A stretch of DNA of 64,000 nt from Saprospiraceae bacterium (GTDB lineage: Bacteria; Bacteroidota; Bacteroidia; Chitinophagales; Saprospiraceae): positions 194,405-258,404 of the forward strand of contig JADKGI010000006.1 of assembly GCA_016722285.1 (NCBI GenBank). The letters run 5' to 3'. The translations under genes and the position numbers were made by a program. This document shows, in pieces, positions 20,820 to 29,648 of the stretch. The stretch's first letter is position 1. Every line of letters begins with the position of its first letter. A model generated the notes under the pieces. The model was not told the DNA's origin and did no database searches. It saw only the letters and a program-made list of their open reading frames with translations.

Positions 20820-20859
20820 TTACATTGGCCATATTTTTAAAATATTATTCTGTCTTCAA

Positions 20860-20888
20860 TTGTTTGTTTTATTAATTTCGTAATTTTG
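20860..20888 (+). promoter_or_regulatory. promoter of proA-proB-uvrC
   Basis: TTG at 20860-20862, 18-base spacer, TAATTTTG at 20881-20888: a good match to the Bacteroidota -33/-7 pattern. It lies 33 bases upstream of the proA ATG and just downstream of a terminator. Confidence 0.55.
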
Positions 20889-20921
20889 TTTTACTATTGA
20901 TTTAAAATCAATATAATTTTT

Positions 20922-22106
20922 ATGGATAATCGATCTAAGGTATTGGTCAGCCTTTCGGAATTGTTGAAAAAAAACAGGGCTACAATTTTATATGAAAATT
21001 CTGTTGATTTGGCTGCAACCGGCGATTTGGATCCGTCATTAACCGACAGGCTGAAAGTAGATAATAGTAAGCTTTCAGAGATGAGTTCCTCCCTTCTTGT
21101 CACTTCAAAAAAGATCAATCCGGATGGAAAATTATTATACATGTTTGAAAATAGTGAAGGATTAATATTTAAAAACAGAAGTGTGCCATTTGGTTGTATA
21201 TTAATAATTTATGAATCCAGACCTGATGTAACCATAGAAGCCGCCGCCATGGCATTTAAGTCTGGCAATACAATTTTGCTTAAAGGAGGAAAGGAAGCCC
21301 GAAATACAAATCTGAAGCTTGTTGAACTATGGAAGTCCGCTTTGATAATGAATGGATACACCGGAGATGAAATCAACTATCTTGATTTTACCAGGGAGGA
21401 AACTCGGCAATTTATTTCGGATAAGAATTCAGGCATCGATCTGATCATCCCCAGGGGAGGAGATAATTTGATAGATTTTGTCGTTAAAAATGCTGCATGT
21501 CCGGTCATTGTTAGTGGAAGAGGGAATAATTTTGTATATCTTCACGAAGATGCGAATCCAGACATGGGTATGGATATCATAATTGATGGAAAGAGTAGAA
21601 TTTCGGTTTGCAACGCAATAGATAAAGTTTTGATTAACAAGAGTTTGATTGAGAAAGATAAAAAATTTACGATACAATTATTGCAGAAGCTGAGTGAAAA
21701 AGGTATTCAAGTAGTAGGTGATCTTACTGCTAAGGGTTTTGCACCTTCTATTCAAATCATAGATGGAGAAGAAATTATGTATGAAGAGTTTCTATCATCC
21801 AAGGTGTTACTATCATTTGTTGATACCTTGGATCAGGCCATAGACACTATTAATAAATACTCGGGTGGACATTCGGCTTCTGTGATTACTCAAGACGAAA
21901 AAGTAGCTGAAAAATTTATGCACCAGACAGATTGTGCCGCAGTGTACCACAATGCATCTACACGATTTACAGACGGAGGTCAGGTTGGGTTCGGAGGAGA
22001 AATGGCCATAAGTACCCAGAAATTACATTTTCGAGGACCTATTGGGATGGATCAGTTAGTGACCAATAAATGGATGATTTTCGGTAAGTGGCACATTCGA
22101 AATTAA
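20922..22106 (+). CDS. proA: glutamate-5-semialdehyde dehydrogenase (gamma-glutamyl phosphate reductase)
   Basis: Second enzyme of proline synthesis: it reduces gamma-glutamyl phosphate to glutamate semialdehyde with NADPH. The 394-residue aldehyde-dehydrogenase fold shows PFGCILIIYESRPDVTIEAA, the cofactor loop SGNTILLKGGKEARNTN, the catalytic cysteine in RISVCNAIDKVL, and the C-terminal STRFTDGGQVGFGGEMAIST typical of ProA. It precedes proB by 15 bases; the order proA-proB is the reverse of the enteric operon. Start ATG 20922 gives MDNRSKVLVSLSELL, a reasonable N-terminus. Intact. Confidence 0.94.
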   Translation: MDNRSKVLVSLSELLKKNRATILYENSVDLAATGDLDPSLTDRLKVDNSKLSEMSSSLLVTSKKINPDGKLLYMFENSEGLIFKNRSVPFGCILIIYESRPDVTIEAAAMAFKSGNTILLKGGKEARNTNLKLVELWKSALIMNGYTGDEINYLDFTREETRQFISDKNSGIDLIIPRGGDNLIDFVVKNAACPVIVSGRGNNFVYLHEDANPDMGMDIIIDGKSRISVCNAIDKVLINKSLIEKDKKFTIQLLQKLSEKGIQVVGDLTAKGFAPSIQIIDGEEIMYEEFLSSKVLLSFVDTLDQAIDTINKYSGGHSASVITQDEKVAEKFMHQTDCAAVYHNASTRFTDGGQVGFGGEMAISTQKLHFRGPIGMDQLVTNKWMIFGKWHIRN

Positions 22107-22121
22107 AGCTTAAAGGAAAAT

Positions 22122-22886
22122 ATGAAAAAAAAGATTGTTGTAAAGATAGGAACTTCAACCCTTACTTCTGGCAGCAACAGAATATCGCATGCCAAAATTG
22201 AAGACCTGGCACGGCAAATTGTTCAGTTAAGAGAAGAATTTGATATCATTGTGGTATCATCAGGGGCTATTGCAGCAGCGCGACAATATGTAGATATAAG
22301 CGGACACACCAATTATGCGGATTCCAAACAAGCAATGGCGGCTATTGGTCAGCCAAAATTAATGAAACTTTATGATGATATTTTTGAGAGTTTTGGACTA
22401 CACATTGCCCAATGTCTTTTGACTTATTCGGATTTTGAACATGATAAAGCCAGAAAAAATACCAAACACACTATATCGAAATTGCTTGAGCATCAATATA
22501 TTCCAATTATTAATGAAAACGATACTGTTGCAAATGAAGAGATTTTATTGGGGGATAATGATAAGCTTTCAGCACTTGTTGCGAGTATAGTGGAGGCTGA
22601 TATTTTGATCATAGCCTCTGATATTGATGGGCTTTATGACGACAATCCACATTTGAATCCCGATGCCGGTTTTATATATTCTGTCAACAATCTGGAAGAA
22701 ATAAAACAATTTGCTCAAGAAAAACATTCCACTATGGGTACTGGAGGAATGAAAACCAAAATCCATGCTGCTGAAATATGCCATCAATTTCATGTTGAAA
22801 TGTGGATAGTAAATGGTGGACTTAATAATTTTATTATCAATGCCCTGTCGGACAAAATCAAATTCACAAGATTTATTACTTTCTAA
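22122..22886 (+). CDS. proB: glutamate 5-kinase
   Basis: First enzyme of proline synthesis; phosphorylates glutamate at the gamma-carboxyl. The 254-residue amino-acid-kinase fold shows VVKIGTSTLT (phosphate loop), VVSSGAIAAARQY, IPIINENDTVANEE, LGDNDKLSALVA, and STMGTGGMKTKIHAAE. It stops after the kinase domain, so it lacks the C-terminal PUA domain found in the E. coli enzyme; this shorter form is normal in many phyla. It sits between proA (15-base gap) and uvrC (24-base gap), and all three probably share one transcript. ATG 22122 is preceded by AAGGAAAAT, a possible weak ribosome site. Confidence 0.94.
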   Translation: MKKKIVVKIGTSTLTSGSNRISHAKIEDLARQIVQLREEFDIIVVSSGAIAAARQYVDISGHTNYADSKQAMAAIGQPKLMKLYDDIFESFGLHIAQCLLTYSDFEHDKARKNTKHTISKLLEHQYIPIINENDTVANEEILLGDNDKLSALVASIVEADILIIASDIDGLYDDNPHLNPDAGFIYSVNNLEEIKQFAQEKHSTMGTGGMKTKIHAAEICHQFHVEMWIVNGGLNNFIINALSDKIKFTRFITF

Positions 22887-22910
22887 TATCTTTTTAGCTG
22901 GAGTAAATTA

Positions 22911-24710
22911 ATGAAAACAGAAGAATTTAAAGCAATTGCTGAAACCATCCCGCAAGAGCCAGGAGTCTATCGTTTTTTGGATGAAGAGGGTACCATACTT
23001 TATGTAGGTAAAGCCAAGAGCCTTAAAAGCAGACTAAATTCATATTTTGGTGAAAAGAGACATATACAATACAAAACTGTCCTGTTGACAAGAAATGCAT
23101 CAAGTATAGAATTTACAGTGGTGGAAACAGAGCATGACGCTCTTTTACTTGAAAATTCTCTGATAAAAAGATTTCAACCCAGGTATAATGTGATGCTTAA
23201 GGATGGTAAATCCTATACATACATTTGTATTAAGAACGAGCCGTTTCCAAGGGTATTTTTTACGCGAAAACTAATCAGGGACGGTTCTGTGTATTTCGGG
23301 CCTTATACGTCGAAGTACAGGGCAAACATATTACTAGAAATAATTAAGAAACTATTTCAGCTGCGTACATGCAATCTCAATCTTACCAGAAATAATATTG
23401 AAAAGGGAAAATTTAAAGTGTGCCTCGAATTTCACATTAAAAACTGCCTTGGTCCATGTGAAGGATTAGAATCATCTGATGAATACGAAGATAAGATTGA
23501 GCAAGTAAAAAATATACTCAAAGGTAATCTGGGAGGCGTTAAAAGATATATTTCTGACAGCATGAAGCTCAGAGCCAAAAATCTGGAATTTGAAAAAGCA
23601 CAATTATTAAAAGAAAAACTTGTTGCATTTGAAGATTATCAGTCAACATCAACAGTGGCTAGTGTCACAATAAAGGATGTTGACGTTTTTGCAATATTTA
23701 AAGATGATCAGATGGCATATGTTAATTATCTCAAAATCATCAATGGATCATTAGTAAATACAGATGTCCAGGAATTACAAATGAATCTTGACGATGACCC
23801 TCCAGACTTATTAAGTTTTGCAATACCTGCAATAAGAGAAAAATTTGAAAGCACCGCACCGGAAGTAATAGTCCCTTTTGAAATCCAGCTCCCTGACCCA
23901 AAGTTAATAATTACTGTACCTCGCAGAGGTGATAAAAGAAAACTGATCGAACTGGCAGAGAAAAATATAAATTACTATATTCTTCAAAAGAAGAAGGACG
24001 ATATTTCAAAACAAAAAAAAGTATCATCTTCAGAACGAATATTAAGTACTTTGAAAAAAGACTTGCAAATGGACGTCATACCGCTTCATATTGAGTGTTT
24101 TGATAATTCAAATATTCAGGGCACTAATCCGGTATCAAGTTGTGTTGTGTTTAAGAATGCAAAGCCAAGCAATAAAGATTACAGGCATTTTAATATAAAA
24201 ACGGTAGTGGGACCCAATGATTTTGCTTCAATGGAAGAAGTCGTGTACCGAAGATATAAGCGGCAATTAGATGAGGGCCACTCATTGCCACAACTCATTA
24301 TCATTGATGGGGGAAAAGGGCAGCTTAGTTCTGCGGTTTCCAGTTTGGAAAAATTGAAAATCCTGGATAAGGTAACAGTTATAGGAATAGCTAAAAAACT
24401 TGAGGAAATTTTTTTTCCGGGAGATTCCCTGCCACTTTATATAAATAAGAAATCTGAATCACTTAAGCTGATACAGCAAGCCAGAAATGAGGCTCACAGA
24501 TTTGCAATATCTTTTCACCGGGATCAAAGGTCAAAATTATTTTTAGATACGCAACTTACTAATATACCCGGAATCGGTAAAGTGACAGCAGAAAAGTTAT
24601 TAAAAAAATTCGGATCTGTCTCCCGACTTAAAGATGCTGACCCATTAGAAATAGAAGAATTAATTGGTAAAGTAAGTTCCAGAAAATTAATAGCTTATCT
24701 CAACGAATAA
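22911..24710 (+). CDS. uvrC: excinuclease ABC subunit C
   Basis: Nuclease subunit of UvrABC nucleotide-excision repair; makes both incisions around the lesion after UvrB loading. The 599-residue protein shows the N-terminal GIY-YIG domain (GVYRFLDEEGTILYVGKAKS, residues about 18-37), a cysteine-containing middle segment (CLEFHIKNCLGPCEG), a UVR/UvrB-binding helix near FEKAQLLKEKLVAFEDY, the RNase H-like nuclease domain (IECFDNSNIQGTNPVSSCVV and IIIDGGKGQL), and a C-terminal helix-hairpin-helix (IPGIGKVTAEKLLKKFGSV). Complete and normal length. It follows proB closely, so repair and proline genes share an operon here; mutS follows but has its own -7 element. Confidence 0.96.
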   Translation: MKTEEFKAIAETIPQEPGVYRFLDEEGTILYVGKAKSLKSRLNSYFGEKRHIQYKTVLLTRNASSIEFTVVETEHDALLLENSLIKRFQPRYNVMLKDGKSYTYICIKNEPFPRVFFTRKLIRDGSVYFGPYTSKYRANILLEIIKKLFQLRTCNLNLTRNNIEKGKFKVCLEFHIKNCLGPCEGLESSDEYEDKIEQVKNILKGNLGGVKRYISDSMKLRAKNLEFEKAQLLKEKLVAFEDYQSTSTVASVTIKDVDVFAIFKDDQMAYVNYLKIINGSLVNTDVQELQMNLDDDPPDLLSFAIPAIREKFESTAPEVIVPFEIQLPDPKLIITVPRRGDKRKLIELAEKNINYYILQKKKDDISKQKKVSSSERILSTLKKDLQMDVIPLHIECFDNSNIQGTNPVSSCVVFKNAKPSNKDYRHFNIKTVVGPNDFASMEEVVYRRYKRQLDEGHSLPQLIIIDGGKGQLSSAVSSLEKLKILDKVTVIGIAKKLEEIFFPGDSLPLYINKKSESLKLIQQARNEAHRFAISFHRDQRSKLFLDTQLTNIPGIGKVTAEKLLKKFGSVSRLKDADPLEIEELIGKVSSRKLIAYLNE

Positions 24711-24796
24711 TATTGTAGAGCTTCACTCAATTTTAATGAAGGGATTTGATAGTGACGGCAATGCCAATTATTTTTCGTTTTTCATCAGGAATTATC

Positions 24797-24804
24797 TACA
24801 TTTG
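24797..24804 (+). promoter_or_regulatory. -7 promoter element upstream of mutS
   Basis: TACATTTG fits TAnnTTTG and lies 33 bases before the TTG start of mutS. I see no good -33 TTTG at the expected spacing. Confidence 0.35.
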
Positions 24805-24837
24805 TGTCCATTGAAATAATCTGAGAATAAATAAACT

Positions 24838-27498
24838 TTGGCCAGGCAGACTATTACTTCCGTTGATGAAATGAGTAAAGTGACACCATTAATGGCACAA
24901 TACTTCAAGCTGAAAGCTAAGCACCCGGATGCAATTCTCCTCTATAGAGTCGGTGATTTTTACGAAACATTTGCCTCTGATGCGATAAAAGTTTCAGAAA
25001 TATTAGGAATTGTACTGACTAAAAGGAATAATGGAGGCAATGATATTGAATTGGCAGGGTTCCCTTACCATTCCCTGGATAGTTATCTCCCTAAACTCGT
25101 AAGGGCAGGCTACAGAGTTGCCATATGTGAGCAATTAGAGAAACCAAGCAAAGATAAAAAGATAGTTGATCGCGGAGTCACCGATGTGGTTACGCCTGGT
25201 GTTACCATAGATGATACAATACTTGATAGAAAATCAAATAATTTTCTTGCTTCTGTACATTACACTACAAGAAATGAATATGGTCTGGCATTTCTTGATA
25301 TTTCGACTGGAGAATTTTTAGTTTCTGAAGGAAATGCTGCTAATATCGAAAAACTTATAGATGGTTTTAATCCTTCGGAAATTATATTTTCCAAGGCTTA
25401 TCAGAAAGAATACTCAAAAACATTTGGAGACAGGTATTACTTTTACACTTTGGAAGAATGGGTATATATGCCGGATTATACCCGTGAGAAATTGTTGAAT
25501 AAGTTTTCAGTCAGTAACCTGAAGGGGTTTGGTATTGAAGAATTAGAACTTGGTCAGGTAGCCGCAGGTGCCATCATTCATTATCTCTCCACAACTCAAA
25601 ATAATAAGACAGCCCATATTTCGGGAATAACTCGCATACAGTCCGAGCATTATGTTTGGTTGGACAGGTTTACTATTAAGAATCTTGAACTTTTAAAGAG
25701 TTCACACGAATCCGGTACTTCTTTGGCTCAAGTTATTGATAAAACATCAACCCCAATGGGTGCAAGATTATTGAGGAACTGGATTCTATTGCCATTATTG
25801 TCGATAGAAAAGATCCAAGCGAGATTGGATATGGTTGAGTATTTTGTAGAAAATTATTTCGATCATGATGCCTTGATTAATTTGCTTAAGCAAACCGGTG
25901 ATATTGAGCGTGTTGCCTCCAAACTTGCGATGGAAAAGATATCTCCAAGAGAATTATTGCAGCTCAGAAAATCATTGGAATTGCTTCCTGATATTTTGGT
26001 TATATTAAAAGCGAGTGGTAATATCCAACTTGGATTACTCGCTGACAAACTTAATCTGTGCCAAAAATTAAGAGAAGTGATCAGCAATACCATAAGTGAT
26101 GATCCGCCTGCCATAGTTTCAAAAGGAAATGTTATCAAATCCGGATGCAATGAGGAGTTGGATGACTTGCGGAATGTAATACGAAACAGCAAACAGTTGC
26201 TGCTCGATATCCAAATAAAAGAAGCGGAGAAAACAGGGATTTCCAGCCTTAAAATCGGATTTAATAATGTATTTGGATATTACCTTGAAGTCACAAATAA
26301 GTATAAAGACCATGACCTCATACCAGATACTTGGGTTCGCAAACAGACTCTTGCTAATGCTGAAAGATATATCTCTGAAGAACTAAAACAGTTGGAAACT
26401 AAAATCCTGACAGCTGAAGAAAAAATAGGGGATCTGGAAGAAAAAATCTACTATGAACTTGTATTGAAAGCCATTGAATACCTGCAGCCTTTGCAGCAAA
26501 ACGCCAAGAATATTGCTTTTTTGGATTGCATCCTTTCATTTGCTACGACCGCCGGCAAAAATAATTATTGCAGACCCATTATTAATGAAGGATATGAAAT
26601 TAATCTGATTGAAGCAAGGCACCCTGTTATCGAGAGACAGTTACCCCTGGGTCAGGATTATGTGCCGAATAATATCCTGCTTGACAATAGTGATACTCAG
26701 ATTATGATGATAACAGGTCCAAACATGTCTGGTAAATCGGCGGTACTGCGTCAAACTGCTTTGATAACCCTGATGGCTCAAATGGGGTCATATGTACCTG
26801 CCACCTTCGCTAAAATAGGTCTTGTAGATAAAGTTTTTACCAGAGTAGGCGCAAGTGATAATATTTCAAGTGGTGAATCCACTTTTATGCTTGAAATGAA
26901 TGAAACCGCCAGTATTATGAATAATATTTCTTCAAGGAGTCTTATTTTACTGGATGAGATTGGTAGAGGCACTTCCACTTATGATGGTATATCTATTGCA
27001 TGGTCACTGGCAGAATTTTTACACAATGGAAAAGTAAAACCCAAAACACTTTTTGCAACTCATTATCATGAACTCAATGAATTGGCATCCAAATATCCGC
27101 GTATTAAAAATTTTAATGTCACCACAAAAGAATTAGGTAATAAAGTGATTTTTTTGCGTAAAATGATGGAAGGTGGATGTGAGCATAGTTTCGGAATCCA
27201 TGTTGCAGCTATGGCAGGAATGCCAAAAGATATTATTCTCCGGGCGATGGAAATACTTGAGGATCTGGAGAAAAAAACTATAGAGAGTTCCGCTAGTCAT
27301 GATAATGGTAGCATCAATAGAAGGGAGTCTGCTAAAAATATTTTACCCAATAATTTTCAGATGAATCTTTTTGAAACAATAGACCCTTTGGCAGGTCAAC
27401 TCAAACAAGCTATAAGTACGATAGATATAAACACTATGACCCCCATCGAATGTATGTTGAAACTTCATGAAATGAAAAAGCTGATCGAAAATGCATAA
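24838..27498 (+). CDS. mutS: DNA mismatch repair protein MutS
   Basis: Recognises mismatches and small loops in DNA and recruits MutL. The 886-residue protein has the mismatch-reading Phe-Tyr-Glu in RVGDFYETF (about residues 41-43), the connector, lever and clamp regions, then the ATPase domain with Walker A TGPNMSGKSAVLRQT, Walker B ILLDEIGRGTSTYDGISIAW, and THYHELNELA. The start is TTG (24838); no in-frame ATG lies upstream before a stop, and MSKVTPLMAQYFKLKAKHP downstream is the family's usual first block. A start at that ATG is also possible, 30 bases further on. Intact. It follows uvrC by 127 bases. Confidence 0.96.
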   Translation: MARQTITSVDEMSKVTPLMAQYFKLKAKHPDAILLYRVGDFYETFASDAIKVSEILGIVLTKRNNGGNDIELAGFPYHSLDSYLPKLVRAGYRVAICEQLEKPSKDKKIVDRGVTDVVTPGVTIDDTILDRKSNNFLASVHYTTRNEYGLAFLDISTGEFLVSEGNAANIEKLIDGFNPSEIIFSKAYQKEYSKTFGDRYYFYTLEEWVYMPDYTREKLLNKFSVSNLKGFGIEELELGQVAAGAIIHYLSTTQNNKTAHISGITRIQSEHYVWLDRFTIKNLELLKSSHESGTSLAQVIDKTSTPMGARLLRNWILLPLLSIEKIQARLDMVEYFVENYFDHDALINLLKQTGDIERVASKLAMEKISPRELLQLRKSLELLPDILVILKASGNIQLGLLADKLNLCQKLREVISNTISDDPPAIVSKGNVIKSGCNEELDDLRNVIRNSKQLLLDIQIKEAEKTGISSLKIGFNNVFGYYLEVTNKYKDHDLIPDTWVRKQTLANAERYISEELKQLETKILTAEEKIGDLEEKIYYELVLKAIEYLQPLQQNAKNIAFLDCILSFATTAGKNNYCRPIINEGYEINLIEARHPVIERQLPLGQDYVPNNILLDNSDTQIMMITGPNMSGKSAVLRQTALITLMAQMGSYVPATFAKIGLVDKVFTRVGASDNISSGESTFMLEMNETASIMNNISSRSLILLDEIGRGTSTYDGISIAWSLAEFLHNGKVKPKTLFATHYHELNELASKYPRIKNFNVTTKELGNKVIFLRKMMEGGCEHSFGIHVAAMAGMPKDIILRAMEILEDLEKKTIESSASHDNGSINRRESAKNILPNNFQMNLFETIDPLAGQLKQAISTIDINTMTPIECMLKLHEMKKLIENA

Positions 27499-27570
27499 TA
27501 TTGACTTCTTTGCCAGTACATCTTATAAAAATGGCAAAGCTTTAACAGGTTTACTAATTGTTCTATTCAG

Positions 27571-27600
27571 TTGTTTAGAGATGGAATATTTTTATATTTG
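27571..27600 (+). promoter_or_regulatory. promoter of pyrR-pyrB
   Basis: TTG at 27571-27573, 19-base spacer, TATATTTG at 27593-27600. It is the best consensus match in the window. It ends 9 bases before ATG 27610, implying a very short or absent 5' leader and arguing against any start upstream of 27610. Confidence 0.6.
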
Positions 27601-27609
27601 CTGCAACTT

Positions 27610-28158
27610 ATGAATCAGGGCAAAATTATCTTAACTTCTGAACGGATTGAACTAACCATTCACAGATTATGTCATCAGATTCTGGAAAATCATCTCAATC
27701 CTGATGATTTGTGTATTATAGGGATTCAGGAGCGTGGAGTTCTTCTTGCTGAAAGGCTTAGGGAACAACTGGCAGATATGCTGGCTGGTCACCCATTTCA
27801 ATATGGTAAGCTTGATATTACATTTTACCGGGATGATTTCAGAAGACGGGACACTCCACTGAAGGCTTCAACTACACAGATCAACTTTCTGGTAGAAGAC
27901 AAAAATGTGATTCTTGTTGATGATGTTTTGTACACTGGCAGAACAGTGCATGCCGCTATGTCTGCCATTCAGGATTTTGGTCGCCCCAATAAAATAGAAA
28001 TGCTATGCATGGTGGACAGAAGATTTAACCGGCATTTTCCGATCAAAGCTGATTATTCAGGCACAGTAGTTGATGCTTTGGATGAAGCTTATGTCAGGGT
28101 AAGATGGAAAGAAACGGATGGAGAGGATGAAGTAGTTCTGTTCTCCGGTAATAAATAA
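27610..28158 (+). CDS. pyrR: PyrR-type bifunctional regulator / uracil phosphoribosyltransferase
   Basis: Phosphoribosyltransferase-fold protein of the PyrR family. It converts uracil and PRPP to UMP, and in some bacteria it binds pyr mRNA to control attenuation. At 182 residues (from ATG 27610, MNQGKIILTSERIELTIHRL) it matches the usual length; the longer reading from a TTG overlaps the promoter. The PRPP loop VILVDDVLYTGRTVHAAM is intact, as is IIGIQERGVLLAERL. It precedes pyrB by 28 bases, the typical pyr context. Because the leader is almost nil, RNA attenuation upstream of pyrR itself seems unlikely; a salvage role is more plausible. Confidence 0.92.
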   Translation: MNQGKIILTSERIELTIHRLCHQILENHLNPDDLCIIGIQERGVLLAERLREQLADMLAGHPFQYGKLDITFYRDDFRRRDTPLKASTTQINFLVEDKNVILVDDVLYTGRTVHAAMSAIQDFGRPNKIEMLCMVDRRFNRHFPIKADYSGTVVDALDEAYVRVRWKETDGEDEVVLFSGNK

Positions 28159-28186
28159 TTGATGAAAATTTAGGATATCTAAAATT

Positions 28187-29114
28187 ATGCAAAATCAACT
28201 CAGTACCAAACACCTTCTTGGCATCAAATATATCACCAGAGAAGATATTGAGTTGATTTTTAAAATAGCCACCGAATTTAAAGAAGTTATCAATAGGCCT
28301 ATTAAAAAAGTACCATCATTAAGGGATGTTACTATTGCAAATATTTTTTTCGAAAATTCTACCCGAACACGAATTTCATTTGAACTAGCTGAACGACGGC
28401 TATCTGCCGATGTAGTTAATTTTGCAGCATCTTCATCATCTGTCAGCAAGGGAGAAACACTTTTGGATACAGTTAATAACATTCTGGCTATGAAAGTAGA
28501 TATGGTGGTCATGAGACATCCGGCTCCAGGTGCGCACCATTTTTTAGCCAGACATATCAAAGCCAATATTATAAATGCAGGAGACGGGACGCATGAGCAC
28601 CCTACTCAGGCACTTTTGGACTCGTATTCTATTCAGGAGAAATTGGGAGCGGTCGAAGGAAAAAATGTTGTTATAGTAGGTGATATTTTCCACAGCAGAG
28701 TTGCATTAAGTAATATTTTTTGCTTAAAAAAATTAGGAGCTAATGTCAAGGTATGTGGTCCGGGCAACCTTGATTCCGAAATATATAAAATCCCTTGGTG
28801 TAGAGGTGGAATATGACATTAAAAAAGCACTGGAATGGTGTGATGTGGCAAATGTGCTCAGAATACAGCTTGAAAGGCAGGAAATAAAATATATCCCATC
28901 TCTCCGTGAATATTCAATGTATTATGGCATAAATAAAAGTATGCTTGATAGCCTGAAAAAGGAAATTGTAATCATGCATCCCGGGCCTATAAACCGTGGT
29001 GTGGAGATGACCAGCGATGTAGCTGATTCCGGACAGTCGATCATTTTAGATCAGGTAGAAAACGGGGTGGCAGTAAGAATGGCTGTATTATATCTGCTGG
29101 CAGGAAAAAAATAA
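28187..29114 (+). CDS. pyrB: aspartate carbamoyltransferase catalytic subunit (one frameshift)
   Basis: Catalyses carbamoyl phosphate plus aspartate to N-carbamoyl-aspartate, the committed step of pyrimidine synthesis. The carbamoyl-phosphate site FENSTRTRISFELAERRL, RHPAPGAHHF, GDGTHEHPTQALLD and the aspartate-domain HPGPINRGVEM are all present. The frame breaks at GGG 28762-28764: removing one G joins VCGP to ATLIPKYIKSLGVEVEYD and restores a protein of about 309 residues, the normal ATCase chain length. This is one of only two one-base gains in the window; the others are losses. No pyrI partner is adjacent. It follows pyrR by 28 bases. Confidence 0.92.
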
Positions 29115-29224
29115 TAGAAAAGTTTTGATTAGAATCTATGAATTCCTAAATCGTTGGATTTATAGATATTGAACCGTAAAAAGTAAGTTTAAATAAAATA
29201 TAGAATTCACCAGGTTTTTAAAGC

Positions 29225-29261
29225 AAAATGGCTGACTTCTGGGGGAGAAGCCAGCCATTTT
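29225..29261. terminator. strong bidirectional hairpin between pyrB and asnB
   Basis: Arms AAAATGGCTG (29225-29234) and CAGCCATTTT (29252-29261) are perfectly complementary. Inside, CTTCT pairs with AGAAG around a GGGGG loop, with one A/C mismatch. T-rich bases follow on the plus side (TATCTTTCTT), and T4 follows on the minus side. It likely ends pyrB transcripts, and could end minus-strand transcripts coming from asnB. Confidence 0.85.
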
Positions 29262-29268
29262 ATCTTTC

Positions 29269-29337
29269 TTATGCCTCTTTTAAGATCTTATCCCCAAACA
29301 TAATGAGGATCATCAAGGCGATGGTGAATATAATCAT
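29269..29337 (-). CDS. possible 22-residue hydrophobic small protein
   Basis: Minus-strand ORF from ATG 29337 to TAA 29269. It encodes a mostly hydrophobic N-terminal stretch (MIIFTIALMILIMF) followed by a charged tail (GDKILKEA), so one membrane helix. It lies between asnB and the hairpin at 29225-29261, which would terminate it. I know no family. In AT-rich DNA such an ORF can arise by chance. Confidence 0.25.
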   Translation of the reverse strand: MIIFTIALMILIMFGDKILKEA

Positions 29338-29648
29338 GGGTTAAAATTTGAAGTAAAAATAAACTAATCTTGAACACTTGTAAAGAGGTAGTGATCAATT
29401 AGGTCAAAATTAGTCTAATTTTAACAAATTAATGAAAATATATATATATAAATTTTATAAATTATTTTATTTTATATTTCATTCAATTATACAATACTGT
29501 TTTTAGTAATATAATAGTCACAGGTCAGCATTATACTGATATTAATGGTCTTACATCAGATACCCTGACTTTCATGACCATTGCCTTACTTTACCTCTTA
29601 CATATTATATTTATCTTTTCCAAGAGATAAACATAAACATGTCAGGTA
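29338..29648. other. intergenic, downstream of asnB
   Basis: AT-rich 311-base gap past the corrected asnB stop. It contains runs such as ATATATATATA near 29440. No gene or clear regulatory site seen. Confidence 0.4.

Noticed and set aside
19344..29428. 14-mer CTAATTTTAACAAA shared by 19344-19357 and 29415-29428
   Set aside because: Two copies only, AT-rich, no shared position relative to genes; could be chance.
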